Source: Craterostigma plantagineum (Eukaryota > Streptophyta > Magnoliopsida > Lamiales > Linderniaceae). Taken from it: a DNA stretch of 64,000 bases. This document shows, piece after piece, positions 10,359 to 22,284 of this stretch. Under the pieces are notes generated by a model that was given only the letters and a program-made list of their open reading frames with translations, did not search any database and was not told the origin of the DNA. The translations under genes and the position numbers were made by a program. The first letter of the stretch is position 1, and every line of letters begins with the position of its first letter. The stretch is taken from positions 62,001 through 126,000 of the forward strand of contig JAPQWV010000628.1 in NCBI GenBank assembly GCA_027422505.1, in the 5' to 3' direction.

Positions 10359-13159
10359 TTACCATTTTGAGCCAAAGCCGAACAACTTGGCAAAGAAGTT
10401 TCGGTTCTTCCCATGCGAGGCCTCAACCGGTTTCTGCTGTGCCGCCGTAGGAGACATGTCAATAGGTTTACCTGCAAGAAAAAAAGGAGAACTGATTTTA
10501 TTAATCTATGGAGCTAAGCACTCTTTGCAGAAGACATATTAGCTTAACAACCTTTGCATAGCGTAGAAGACAGTACCTGCGACTGGTGATAGCTTCTTTG
10601 TCCTAATATCAGTCGAGCCGTTTGATCGACCCAAGTCTTTGGCAGAACTGTTCCCTGCACTCGTCATATAATTCAACAGATCATCATTTAGTTTAATTTA
10701 ACCAATTACTTTCGTCTTAAGTCATAATAAATTATAATCTAAAACTTGATCTCACCAGGTGCTTCGCCATAAGTTCGACGCATGGCTTCGATGAAGTCTT
10801 CGTCTCTCTGATCATGCATCACTGCATCAGATATATATGATTAAACTATTCATATGTCCGAAATTGTTATTATTTTTCACAGGTTAATTAAATGACCGAA
10901 TGGCGTGGAGATAGAGTCATATAAGGGAGTGTACATTGATCGAAAATCGTATTCGTATAGTTTGGTGCAAAAGAAAGTGAGAGAAGCTGAACTGCCTCGG
11001 CATCGCTCGTCATGGATTCCTTCGTTGAGTTGCTCAAATTTGCTGTGTCTAGTAGAATACCCGCAAGCTGATTTGCATAAACAAAGTTAAACAAAATTTC
11101 CATGAGTTGGTAGAGTAAATTTGATATAATATTCTTTTGATACATTTTCGAGTACCAGAAGCTTTTTCACAATTGGTGTCTGAAGGAGCTCATATGAGAC
11201 CTCGCAGTAATTGTCCGTAAGAACAGTACAGCTTGAGAGAACCTATATGAAAGAGATTAGTTGGAGGAGTAAGGTTAAGTTTCAACGATGATGCATTTTG
11301 TATGATATGACAATCCTCGAAACTACAAGTTTCTCGAACCTCTCCATTGGTTTTAAGGATGTCTTCACCCACCACCAGTAAGCTCAGTTGCTTAGACATC
11401 ATTAAAGTCTCTAAATCAACCTTAGATTTGAGAGTAATAACAGTTAAAATCTCAGTTGCCGATGGGATTACTATGATATATCGCTGGCAATACATAAAAC
11501 GCAAACACTATAAAATACCTCATTTGCGAAGAGCAAAGAACGAGTGTCTAAACCAAAATGGTGGAAGAGCCAAGCCACTTGTTTTTGTCTCCACATCTTC
11601 GTTCTTCTTAAGTTCATAACGGACACAACAAACTCCACATAATTATTTTTCTTGCCACGGTCAAGCTCGCCTTTCTTCTTAGCAGCCCTTCCTTGATTTT
11701 CCAGTAACCATGCGTAGCATATCGCCGCTACCATTGAACTAGTACCTAACTCATTGTTCAAACGCTAAATTTTATTCTAAGAAAGAACAACAAACTTGAA
11801 TGTACATGGCATTGTATCAGCATAAAGAATTTCTAGGTAAATAATCACTAGTTTGATATGCAGGAAATGGTCGAATGTAACAGTAATAAAAAGCCGGAAA
11901 AAAAAAAGAACCCTTACTATTCGATGGTCCCGATAGCACAATTTTGGCTTTGCCGTTAATCTCTCCACTTAGAAGCTTCTCAATCTTCAACCTTTGCTCT
12001 CTCAGGAAATAATTCAAATCTTCAGTACCATTCACACCACAGCTCTCGATAACCATGACCTCATCATTTATGCTTTTTTCTTCCCTCACAAATCCATCTT
12101 TACTACACGTGTTAGAAGAAATTGACTTTCTTTGAGCAGACTCGATCAAATTCCTCGGTGAAGACAAAGGCACATTGCCCTTAACCGAGCACGTGCCTGA
12201 CGAAATCGACCTCCTATGAGCCGACTCAATCAGATTCATAGGAGGAGACAGCGGCACTTCACCTTCCAAGATCGTGCTATTGTTGTTAGGACTCGGTAGA
12301 TTTTTAAATAAATTATTTTCATTAGTTAATATGGCAGTTATATTATTACTAATCATGGGCAGGTTAGGGTTAGGGTTAGGGCCAGTTTGGAAACGGGTTC
12401 TACAATGAATTGACTGGCGAGGAGGAAAACGTGTGGACCCCACCAGGCTGTTGGGGCTCGGTGGCCTGTTGTGGCGTTTAGGAGAAACGGGCGGGTCGAA
12501 GTTACCCTTTTCGAATATTTTATTATTAAGGTTGTCCATAACGGACGACTGGTTGGGCTTCGAAGGATCGGTAATAAATGGATCAGAGCTTTTGATTGTC
12601 TGCTGATGCATATCTGTCCTTGAGAGGATCTCTCTACCGATTCCCTCAGGGCCTCCCCTTTGCCTGTTAATTTTTTGAAATAATCACAATACAAAAATCA
12701 TGAATACATGAAAACCCTGTAATTTCTTTTTACTATAATTTACCTTCGGGCAGATCTTGAGAGTGGGTCCCGCCTTTCAAGAGACGAGACTGAGAGCCTC
12801 CCTTGGGAAGCAAACCGAGGCGAACCGATTAGTCTAACGGGCGAACCATTATTCGTCCCTCTCGAAGGAGAAGAAGAGTTATTAGCCACCAAAAGTTTAG
12901 CATCTTCTAACCACTCTTGAGTCATTCTACTGCTAACACTTCTCGTGCTCGAATCGAAGTCATACTCGTCGCGCTCACCACCATTGATCCCGTAAAACAC
13001 ATTGGTTAATTCCGAGGCTTGATGATGAGTTGTGCTATTACGAGTAGGAAATCGTCGGTTTTCACCGCCTGTATCATGATGTGTAGTACTAAACGATCTC
13101 CTACCTTCTGTAGCTACGTTGTTGTGGTTGAACCTTGTTTGAGTGCCGTCGCTTCTCAT
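10359..13159 (-). CDS. PRUNE/DHH-like protein lacking the catalytic motifs (nine exons)
   Basis: This is the only intact gene seen. Exons on the minus strand: 13159-12744, 12663-11918, 11745-11519, 11420-11340, 11242-11156, 11067-10935, 10821-10756, 10654-10577 and 10471-10359. Every junction is GT-AG and in phase, giving 648 residues with no stop. Residues 1-380 are Ser/Asn/Arg-rich and probably disordered, with a conserved-looking MTQEWLEDAKLLV near residue 79 and SPVRLIGSPRF near 106. From 384 (GPSNSTSSMVAAICYAWLL) the chain follows the order of PRUNE-type exopolyphosphatases: VVSVMNLRR, LLFANEVDLETL, LSLLVVGEDIL, SSCTVLTDNYC, LLAGILLDTANL and FDQLMHDQRDEDF. PRUNE enzymes have a DLDS-like motif and DHH where this has NSTSS and GED (481-483), so metal-dependent hydrolysis is unlikely. 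The basic tail ends FFAKLFGFGSKW. The start is the ATG at 13159; an upstream in-frame ATG at 13285 gives an atypical extension. Fold assignment is from memory of the family; its role is unknown. Confidence 0.85.
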
Positions 13160-14101
13160 GGTTAGATATAGAAAGGATTTTAACGTAGAATTTGATCTTA
13201 CTGCGATGTGCTCATGCGTGATATTCTTCACCAAGAAAAGAATGGAAAGGGGGCTTTTCAAAGCATAGGGCGGCTGATCATTCAAGAAAAATATTTAGTA
13301 TGTGACGAGTACATACCAAAATATATGGTGAGGGCTAATACATGTTTATGTGCGTACATATGTACAAAATTTAAAATTGTTTTTTACTAAGTATGCCGGC
13401 CATTGGTTTTGTCTTTTGTGCGTGTAATCTTATGTGCCTAGGCATTGTTAAGGAAGGAACATCGGTAAAGCTAAGCTCGACCTTTTGTGTTGGCAGTATT
13501 TGCTTCTTAATGTGGAAACATTGGATTGGACGACCCGTGGAAACATTGGATTGGACGACCGAGTCAAAAGATTTCACGGAAACTTCACGCCTTCATTTCC
13601 TTGAATTCGGTATTTGTATCATTGATAAGTGGATATGGCGACTCTTTGAAATATACATTCTGCAAATTATTAATGGCCGGTTTGGATACCTGAATTATGA
13701 TTTCAAATTCGGATTTCATTTCATTTCATCCAAATCAACTAAGCCTGTTATTTTGAAATCCAAAGTCGAGCCGGTAATAAGTTTTTCTAAATACTAATCA
13801 AAATTAACAAAACTAGCACAAGCTCGAGCTGGCGCACCGAGCTACCAAACCTTATCCCAAAGCCCATGTTTTGAACTCCTAATGTTTACTAACGGATTTT
13901 GATTTGGCGTTGGTAATTTAAACTGCGCGATTCTGTTCAGATACACAAATACAACATCCTAAGATAATTTTTATTCTGATTGTTTAGTTTAAAATGTTAG
14001 ATCATCAACAGAGTATGTTATCTTAGTCTTTTGATATATATATCAATAGTTTTTGGATGAGCCATATGTATTACAAAGATAGGACCACTTATATAAATAT
14101 A
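13160..14101. other. Intergenic region upstream of the PRUNE-like gene
   Basis: The first few hundred bases should hold the promoter and 5' UTR of the minus-strand gene, but no unambiguous TATA or initiator could be chosen. A short tandem duplication of ggaaacattggattggacga lies at 13516 and 13541. From about 13676 the phrase ggccggtttggata with later atttcatttcatttcatcc looks like one end of a MITE, without a visible partner. A 134-codon plus-strand frame at 13393-13797 has low-complexity, repeat-like content and is not called as a gene. Confidence 0.4.
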
Positions 14102-15925
14102 CTAGGTTTATACCCGTGCGATGCACGGGTTATACTTATTCCTTTGACCATTTGTTGGATTTCGTTTGCAAACATAATTAATATCGCTGTGTGCTAACAT
14201 CTAGACATGTCATGTACAATGATTTTCTTGTCTAATCGATGGAGAAGAAGTTCTTGGGCTCCATTCTTGCTGAGAGAGATGACGAGTCTTTTGCATTTTC
14301 GAGCTACATGAATCATATAGGGTTGCTGCTTTATTACACACCCGTTGTTGTCATCGGAGACTGTTCATATGCACTAAAATCATAAAATGCTACGCAAGAC
14401 TGCTTGGCTATCATCGGGGAGTGTTCAGATGTCCTAAAAACACTGAATAATACGCAATACTGAGGATTTGGGATGCCTTTCTGCTGGGAAAAGAACTAAA
14501 TTCAACCACATCATAGCACGTCAGCATTTCAGCATCGCATAGCAGGTCAACAGTCACAACATTGAACCTTGACACACGAAAAAACTCGAAAAATAAACTA
14601 ATAATTTTTTGCATCATGTTCTCATTATTTAGTTGCCGAGATTGTAAGAATTGGTGCGAGGAAAATATGTAGATTAATTTTGTCATCAATATTTAATATA
14701 ATGCTTTTTAATACTGAATTATACATCTTGCAGTGCAATTTATCCTGCGAAATGCATTTATCATATACGGAATTATGTGACTACCACAGCTATATTCTGC
14801 CAGACGGAAGAATGGACCGCTTCGCAAAACCCAGTTGCCTTATCGTCACCAACTGTAAGGGAGACATCCCGTAAACTACAAAAGAATTTTCACCTTGGTT
14901 ATGGCGATAAATTTTGGTGAATGTTGTTGAATACTTCCTACTACTGTAGTTCATGTCGATGATGTCACGCGGGAAAGTACAACATACAACTACTCATGCG
15001 TTAAAATAGGGTTCTGAAACGCAAGCAGCAACGTTAGCAACTGTGCGATGCACTGGTTAAAGTTATTTATCAGACTGTTCGTTGCATTCTGAATGGCAGA
15101 GATAATTACTATCGTATTACTTCATAAAAGTCATGTGACAACGGAGTCATGCTCCGTAATGTAATTCACATAAACGTAGGGCTCTGTGCTATAGGCTATT
15201 GGACAAAATGCATCTTATGCTCATCAATCAATTGCTAAAATTGGTAAAGGAAAATACTCAGCAGAATTTAGAAATAAAGCATTTGAATACAGTATTATAC
15301 GTCTTTCAGCAGGAAAGTAATTTTCCCACACTAATTTTTCTGGTGAATGTTGTTGAATACTTCCCGATAAACTGTATTGGTAATCTCGTCGTGGTCTGCG
15401 CCGTCTTCACTCATTCATAATACCTTAATTCCCGTCGATGCCACGCGAGAAAGTGCAACATACAACTGGCCATGCATGAAAACAGGTTTTGGAAGATACA
15501 CCCCAACTCTCTTTAGGCTCTGTCCTTGACTTTTGTTTATCATCATTAAGTAGGAAACTTTCAGTGGAAACTGACGACGACGGAGTTTGAACGGCCATGT
15601 TGTGTCCGATGGAGAAAGGATGATTCTTGGTATTAGAACATTTTCCCTATATGAATACCCGTTAAAATTTCTTCCTCAGCCACTCTTCTCCCATGTGATA
15701 CAATCATTTTGGTGCAGTTGCACAAACCATCCCTCTGGATGTTCCTCAATAACATGACAGGAATTGCCGGCTTCAATGTTAGTTTATGGTTAGGAATACC
15801 AGAAAATTCAAGAGTGTTTAGCAACTCAACTGGATACATTGTGTCCCTGTTGTTCTCCAATTCAGCATGTAGCTCAACACTGTCTGCACTTAGATATTTT
15901 GTAGAGCCCGAGTCCCCTTAAGCTA
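14102..15925 (-). mobile_element. Helitron 3' region, degenerate and partly duplicated
   Basis: Read on the minus strand, the element ends in CTAG (14105-14102) followed by a host T. About ten bases before this end is a hairpin with stem CCCGTGC/GCACGGG and loop ATC (14129-14113), the standard Helitron 3' terminus. A worn second copy of the terminus (gtgcgatgcac) lies at about 15043. Helicase C-terminal phrases occur at 15420-15860 and again, decayed, near 14990-14930, so two related 3' segments lie in tandem. The 5' TC end was not found; homology stops near 15925, so the element is truncated or the end is too diverged to see. Confidence 0.75.
15415..15925 (-). pseudogene. Helitron PIF1-type helicase C-terminal fragment
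   Basis: The minus strand from about 15925 encodes a TKYLSADSVE-like phrase, then YPVELLNTLEFSGIPNHKL, MLLRNIQRDGLCNCTKMIV, and in a second frame [34 protein letters not shown] and [13 protein letters not shown], then a stop near 15415. These are the late motifs (V and VI) of the PIF1-like helicase of plant Helitron Rep/Hel proteins. A frame change near 15640 separates the halves. Rep and the Walker motifs are absent. It is a dead C-terminal remnant. Confidence 0.8.
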
Positions 15926-16777
15926 GTAGACCAACAAATGTGCGCATATGTTTATATGATTATGTGGATTTCGTATGCTAATTATGTGCTTATATGATTT
16001 TATTAATTTTGTACTTGCATGACATCTAATTTACTGGGGATTTTCGAAAATATGGGCAAGAGAAATAGAAATAAATAATAATAGTCATGACATAGTTGGG
16101 CTAGGATTATTAATGGGCTATAATTAAATATTAGGCCCAAAGTCCTAAGGATAAAAATCTTAGCAACAAAGCTCCCTAAATTAAGGAAACCCACAGACAA
16201 CTCTAGTCCCATTTTTCCCATGCCTACGATAAATATCTATCTAACCATCTAACTCCATAACCCCACTAGATAGAAACCATCGAAACTCAAAGGAAGAAGA
16301 AAGGAAGAAATCGAAGGAAGCTCAAAACAACGCCCTCTAGCTAGCTTGGAATTTGAATTAGTAAGTAAAATTCTTACTATAATTAAGTTAAGTTACTATA
16401 ATTAGTAAGTAAAATTCTTACGATTTCCATTACTAGGATTTTCTTAGTTAAGTTATAATTAGGATCAAGAAAACTTGAGGAGTTCAAGTGTATCATAGGC
16501 GGCAAAAACCCTAGGTTGGGGTGTAAAATCATAACCGGGGGTTTTTTTGAGATTAGCTAAGTAATGGATAGTCTAACATGTTCTAGGGTTATAACTTTAA
16601 TATAAGATTGATCTTAAGTTACTTTTGATCGTTTTTGGGTGGAAGAAAACCTTACAACTTATGAATTCTGGATAAATTGAGATACGAATGTAGTTTCGGG
16701 TAGATGAAATTTGAAGGTTTCGGCCGAATGTGAGTGTGTATGTTTTAATTGGCTGAATAGAGTATCACCTCATAGAA

Positions 16778-17425
16778 TCGGGCGATTCAAGGACTAGTAT
16801 AACTCGGCAAAATCCGTCCATGTGTGATCGAATCGGACGATTTGAGAGGCCTTGACGATCGACTTCGGAGCGAGCTTGCATGCATGGAATCGGGCGAATC
16901 ACGATGACATCATGATGACGAAGGCAAGCGGTGAATCTCAAATCGGGCGATGAATTTTCGATCGAAAGTGGTATAGCGCCTGAAGAATCGACCGAATGGA
17001 AGGATGAAAAATCGTAGAAACGAGCGATAGAAGAAATCGAGCGAAAGTTGTCGATATGCATGCAATCGACCGATTGAAAGTTGACAAATCGGTCGATTTG
17101 TAACACGGTGAAAGTAAGCCCACGCATAATGCCAAATCGAGCGTTTCATGGGTTTCGATCGAAACTAAGTCCTGACTTGGACTTTCGCCGCGTTATCCAA
17201 AAATAACAAGAATCGATCGATTCTAAGTTTAACAAATCGATCGAATTTAACAAATCGACCGAATGAATTGAAATTAAAAGCTCGGCAGAATCGGGGCAAG
17301 TCAATCGGACGGATCTAACACCAAAATCTACTACCTTTCACCAAACTTCTTATGCTAAATTTAGTGCTTTCACTTAGAATTAAATAGGGTAGGGACTTAG
17401 CCTAGCTAGAATCGAGCGACTTAGG
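16778..17425. repeat. Cluster of degenerate aatcggNcga motifs
   Basis: About fifteen copies of a 10-12 base word close to (a/g)aatcg(g/a)(g/c/t)cga occur in about 640 bases, for example gaatcgggcgattc (16778), gaatcgggcgaatc, aatcgaccgatt (17064), aaatcggtcgattt (17087), gaatcgatcgattc (17211) and gaatcgagcgactt (17410). Many are palindromic around cgNNcg. Spacing is irregular (20-60 bases), so it is not a simple tandem satellite. No open frame explains it. Confidence 0.6.
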
Positions 17426-17724
17426 GTTCTAGCAGATTTGTATAGTCTAAACAATTTAGTTCGACTTAATTACTTAATGAAGGCCTAACACTGATACTAT
17501 GATGTTTATCTAAGGGTCGAACGGTAGGCAACTTCCGAAGCAGTGAATTAGCGTAGCACGGACGACAGGTAAGTAGAAATTCAACTACAACACGTAACTT
17601 GTTTGTGCATGACTTACGTGATTTCGTGCCTACGTGACACTACGTGAATCTTGAATGATGTGACTTACTTGTTATGCATGAAGTTATAAAATGCATATAC
17701 GCATGAACCACGACATGAGCATAT

Positions 17725-18422
17725 TGTCACGCCCTCACAAATTTGACCAAGAGTCGGGGCAAATCGGGCGATGACCTTGCGAGCCAAGAGTGTCGAGGCG
17801 CCCCAGAACAAGACTTTTGGGACCGGCCAAGCTTGTCGCGTGCGGGACGTCGATCTAACCAAGCGAGGCCGATGCATGTAGCACCCGTTAGAGAGGGAGA
17901 CGGGGCTAATGAGGTTTACCACGATTGTTGGCCCATCCGGATTCGTGTAGAACCTTCCGGAAGATCGTGGAACAGTGCGGAACATTGCGGGGCATTCTAG
18001 AGAGTCAAAGAGTCCAAGTGTGGAGAATGCTATGGAACTCTCTAGAGAGGAATATGCCTTTGCATATTCCTAGAATAATTTAGATTGTAAATAATAGCCA
18101 TTAGATCGAGTAGATCTTAGCCGTCCATCGGGTTGGACAACTTGTATATATAGGGGCTTAGAGTAGTTCATTTGTATCCATCGAACAAGTGGTAAAAGCC
18201 TTCATTGTAAACACTTAGTGAGAGAAAGAGTGAGTTCTCTATCTACAACACTTGTGTGGGTTTTCCTCTTTGCACTTAGGCACGTTCAAGCCGAGGGTTG
18301 TCCGACACTTTGCTTTCTTTCGTGAGCGTTTTGGGAGGCTGACCTAGTAAAGCACGCAAGGGGCTGCTTAAGGGACTAGGTGCCGCACGGGAACTAGCAA
18401 GCCGAAGTCTAGGTCCGTGACA
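17725..18422 (+). repeat. Left LTR of the gag-protease element
   Basis: A 698-bp repeat almost identical to 20516-21213; differences were seen at the eighth base (c/t), aacagtg/aaccgtg, aatttag/aatctag and tagccat/tagtcat. It carries a TATA-like tatatatag (18144) and ends GTGACA next to the primer-binding site. Confidence 0.93.
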
Positions 18423-18450
18423 AGTGGTATCAGAGCCAAAGTTAGCGAAG

Positions 18451-20515
18451 ATGGCTGAGACAAATGCGCAAGTGAACGAGGAGAGGGGTCGTGAGCCGGC
18501 TCCTAGCCAAGGCGGGAGGAAAAAGCGGGATCAATCGAAGGCGCGAGACCCTTGTCCGTTGGAAGGCACCATCGCGGAGATGGGCCAAATTGTTGCAACC
18601 ATAGGGGGCGGCTCGAGGACGTCGAGGGGAACGTGGAAACTCTAGAGGAGCACGTTCATAAGGAGCTCGACAAGGTCAAGGCCGACATTGAGATGGTTGT
18701 GACGGTAAGGGATACTGTTGAGACCTTGCAGGGGCAGGTTCTCAAAGAGTTCGAGGCCACCAAGGAGGAGTCGAAGGCATTGAGGGAAGCCAACGAGGTC
18801 CTGAAGGCCGAGAACGAGGTCTTGCGGGGCGAGATGGCCAAAATGAGGGAGGCATGGATTCGCTGCAAGAGCAAGTGGCATTATGCCGAAGGTTGGCACT
18901 AAGCGGGGGAGGCAACGGAGCTAGCTCGACAGGGGGATCGACTACCCAAAGGCCTATTGATGTGCCAAAGCCGTGTGGGTTCAACGGCAAGCGAGACGCC
19001 AAGCTAGTGGAGGACTATCTTTGGCGAATGGAGCGGTACTTTGAGGATCTAGGCATCGTAGAGGAGGCGTGCAAGATCCGTACCGCAAGCAACTACCTCA
19101 CCGAGACTGCGGCGTTATGGTGGAGACGTGTGCATGCCGACATAGAAAGGGGCGCGCGTGGCTTGGACACGTGGGAGGAGTTCAAGAGGGAACTCAAGCG
19201 CCACTTCTATCCCGAGAATGTGGTCTATGAAGCAAGGAAGAAGTTGCGGGAATTGAAGCACCGAGGCTCAATTCAGGCATACGTGGATGAGTTCACGATG
19301 CTAACTCTTCAGATTCCTACCATCACGGACGATGATAGGTTGTTTTTCTTCATTGATGGGCTACAAAGTTGGGCTAGGCAGGAAGTCCAACGTCGGGGTG
19401 TCAAGTCGGTGGACGAGGCCATAATGGTTGCCGAGTCACTCATGGAGTACCAGAGGAAAGCTCCAAGGCACGAGCAAGAGGGCTCAGCCAAAGGTGGGGG
19501 AGAGACCCATGCGTGAGCGGGACGCGGGGCGATCACCTAGTAGAGACCGGGGATCCACGCAAGGCCGACGAGACTATGAGGACAAGAAGAAAGCGTTCGT
19601 GCCCAAGGGGGGTTGCTTTCTATGCAGGGGGCCTCATAAGGTGTCGGAATGCCCCAAGAGGGGGATGCTCACGCCATGATTGCGCAAGGGGAAGCGCAAG
19701 AAACGGAGGAAGCGCCCGAGCAGAGGTTTGGGGCTGCTCGAGTCTTGAGTGGTGAGGAGGCCATTCAAGTATTGAATGCCATGGAGGTCAAGCTACCACC
19801 TGTGCGACCATGCGAGGGGCGCATGTTCGTCGAGGCAAAGGTGAATGGCAAGAAGACCAAGGCATTACTCGATACCGGGGCAAGCCACAATTTCGTGACG
19901 GAGGCCGAGGCCAAGAAATTGGGGCTTAATATTGGGGCCTTCAAGGGGAGGGTCAAGATGGTGTCCGAATACACGACCGTGCGCGGGGTAGCTCGAGCGG
20001 TGAAGCTACAAATTGGTGCTTGGGAGGGCCAGGCAGACTTCACGGTGGTGCCGATGGACGACCACACACTCGTGTTGGGCATGGACTTCATGGGTAAGGC
20101 CAATGCCATCCTTACGCCTATGCATAACTCGTTGTATTTGTTTGGGCAGGACGGGAAGTGCTCGGTGCCCATAATATCCGAGGAGGCAACAGGCGAGACC
20201 GGGGAGCCGAGACGCATGGCGAGCATGCGACTCGAACAAGGGTGTGCCAGCAACGATCCAAGCATATTAGGCACAGTGGTGCCAGCCAAAGCCAAGGTGG
20301 ACTCAGGGAGATGCGAGGACGCTGCTCACACCAACAGAACGGCTGAAGTAGGGACTCGGCCGAGAGGATTCAATTCGGGTGACCAAGTCAGGGCCATGCC
20401 AAGGAAGTTGAAGACTTCGGACGGCAATGGGGGCAAGACTAGGCATCCGAAGGGGCCAAAGCATGAGATGCGGAGGCACGACAACGGGGACGTTGCCGAT
20501 TTGGGTGGGGGAGGA
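18451..20515 (+). pseudogene. gag-protease coding region, frameshifted
   Basis: The likely start is ATG 18451 (MAETNAQVNEERG). The coding sequence then moves through several frames: a coiled-coil segment rich in Glu/Lys/Leu (about 18600-18840), a gag capsid core (PIDVPKPCGFNGKRD near 18957, LWWRRV, FKRELKRHFYP, FFIDGL), a knuckle CFLCRGPHKVSECP (19617-19658), then a protease with ALLDTGASHNFV (19864-19899) and VLGMDFMGKA (20076). The last frame continues with a basic, low-complexity tail and runs into the right LTR. Frame changes lie near 18620, 18850, 19500 and 19660. Gag forms the particle and the protease cleaves it; enzymes for copying and integration would have to come from a relative. 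Confidence 0.8.
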
Positions 20516-21213
20516 TGTCACGTCCTCACAAATTTGACCAAGAGTCGGGGCAAATCGGGCGATGACCTTGCGAGCCAAGAGTGTCGAGGCGCCCCAGAAC
20601 AAGACTTTTGGGACCGGCCAAGCTTGTCGCGTGCGGGACGTCGATCTAACCAAGCGAGGCCGATGCATGTAGCACCCGTTAGAGAGGGAGACGGGGCTAA
20701 TGAGGTTTACCACGATTGTTGGCCCATCCGGATTCGTGTAGAACCTTCCGGAAGATCGTGGAACCGTGCGGAACATTGCGGGGCATTCTAGAGAGTCAAA
20801 GAGTCCAAGTGTGGAGAATGCTATGGAACTCTCTAGAGAGGAATATGCCTTTGCATATTCCTAGAATAATCTAGATTGTAAATAATAGTCATTAGATCGA
20901 GTAGATCTTAGCCGTCCATCGGGTTGGACAACTTGTATATATAGGGGCTTAGAGTAGTTCATTTGTATCCATCGAACAAGTGGTAAAAGCCTTCATTGTA
21001 AACACTTAGTGAGAGAAAGAGTGAGTTCTCTATCTACAACACTTGTGTGGGTTTTCCTCTTTGCACTTAGGCACGTTCAAGCCGAGGGTTGTCCGACACT
21101 TTGCTTTCTTTCGTGAGCGTTTTGGGAGGCTGACCTAGTAAAGCACGCAAGGGGCTGCTTAAGGGACTAGGTGCCGCACGGGAACTAGCAAGCCGAAGTC
21201 TAGGTCCGTGACA
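20516..21213 (+). repeat. Right LTR of the gag-protease element
   Basis: A 698-bp partner of 17725-18422, preceded directly by the purine-rich tract at 20501-20515. Its end GTGACA abuts atatgcacgc, the continuation of the interrupted host repeat. Confidence 0.93.
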
Positions 21214-22076
21214 ATATGCACGCATGAATAGGAAAAGTAGGTATGTGAGCGTGCACGTTATCAAATCGCCTATGTGTGATGGATATTCGCCGATATAGGC
21301 GTCTGATGTCGACACAATGTAGAGTCACGGCTCTTCTATGCGCCCACGGCAAATGCCGTACCTGACATGATAGGCATGGGGAATACCCCGTAGAGGAAGA
21401 ACCTGGAGGATGCGACCCAAGGGAAGCACGACACAGAGGGAACTTCTGCTGTCCGCGACATCGGTGTTGGCTACTAGCGAGAAGCGTCCGCGTGACAGGC
21501 CACACTTGGTCAGGAAAGGTGCCTTCGGGTAACCTCTCGGTGCTTGAGCCTTCACATATGTATGTGTCCATGAGGATTAGAGCTCTATGAAATGCCGCAT
21601 TTTAAGATAGAAAGCCGAGGGCCCATATGAAATGAGAGAACAAAAAGGGTATGATAGTTAGAAAGCATCAACGTGGATTGTCGTTGCGAGTTAGGACATG
21701 TACATTCATGCATAAATTCTGCTTACTGAGCCACGGCGGCTCACTCCTTACGTTATGTGTTGTAGGTGCCAGCGACCACGGTACGTGATCATTTCTAGAT
21801 GCAAGGTCTATCTTTTGGAGCTTCCAGCTGCTTTTGAGGTGGGAGTGTGTGCATGGATGACGACCTGTGAGGCCGGGCGCATAGGAGTACTTTTGTTGTG
21901 CATGTACACACACCTCGTGTGAATAGGACTTGTATGAATGTAGGAACTGTATGTAATTATTTTCACATATAAATACGATTTTCGTTTCGTAAATGGAAAA
22001 ATTTTAGATGCATTTTCCTTCTTCCCTATGTTGGGAAATGGGAACCACATCTCAGTGAAAACTCATAAACCTCAAC

Positions 22077-22284
22077 TATCACGGAATGATTTCCGTCTGT
22101 AAATCAATGTAAATGAATGTACTTTATTCACTTACCATAGTTAGGGTCAAAGATCTCATTTTACGGAGATAATCACTCCCCGCTGTAAATGTAATCAACT
22201 GTATATATCTCTAATACAAAAACAGAGACGCACAAGGAATTGAGTCCCTTTGCTTTCTTCCTCCAAATATTCTGTTCTTTGTTA
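22077..22284 (+). repeat. Left LTR of the Copia element
   Basis: A 208-bp direct repeat of 26813-27020. It is short, as is usual for small Copia families, and is followed at once by the primer-binding site. Confidence 0.88.

Larger units (their letters stand above)
17725..21213 (+). mobile_element. Non-autonomous Gypsy element with gag and protease only (TR-GAG-like)
   Basis: The element is 3489 bp with two 698-bp LTRs that start TGTCACG and end GTGACA. A primer-binding site tggtatcagagcc (initiator tRNA-Met type) follows the left LTR at 18425, and a purine tract gggtgggggagga precedes the right LTR. The interior of about 2.1 kb has gag, a zinc knuckle and an aspartic protease but no reverse transcriptase, RNase H or integrase. 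That matches terminal-repeat retrotransposons with GAG (TR-GAG). The LTRs differ at only about four positions by eye, so insertion is recent. Flanks share atat on both sides (17721-17724 and 21214-21217); a clean 5-bp duplication is not exact. It is nested in a Gypsy-like LTR. Confidence 0.9.
15940..22070 (+). repeat. Probable Gypsy (Del/Tekay-type) LTR split by a younger element
   Basis: The outer parts (about 15940-17724 and 21214-22070) carry landmarks typical of long plant Gypsy LTRs: a gggcccaaa-type leader, a TATA-like gataaatatc (16227), gaaggaagaaatcgaagg, a gacaggtaagtagaaattc phrase at 17564, and gagccacggcggctcactcc then gttgtaggt near 21727-21768. No gag or pol flanks it, so it may be a solo LTR. 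Boundaries are approximate, no target duplication was confirmed, and the family call is by resemblance only. The 17725-21213 element interrupts it. Confidence 0.45.

Noticed and set aside
13393..13797. Open frame of 134 codons on the plus strand
   Set aside because: It crosses a short tandem duplication and a MITE-like end and has no recognisable domain or splice context.
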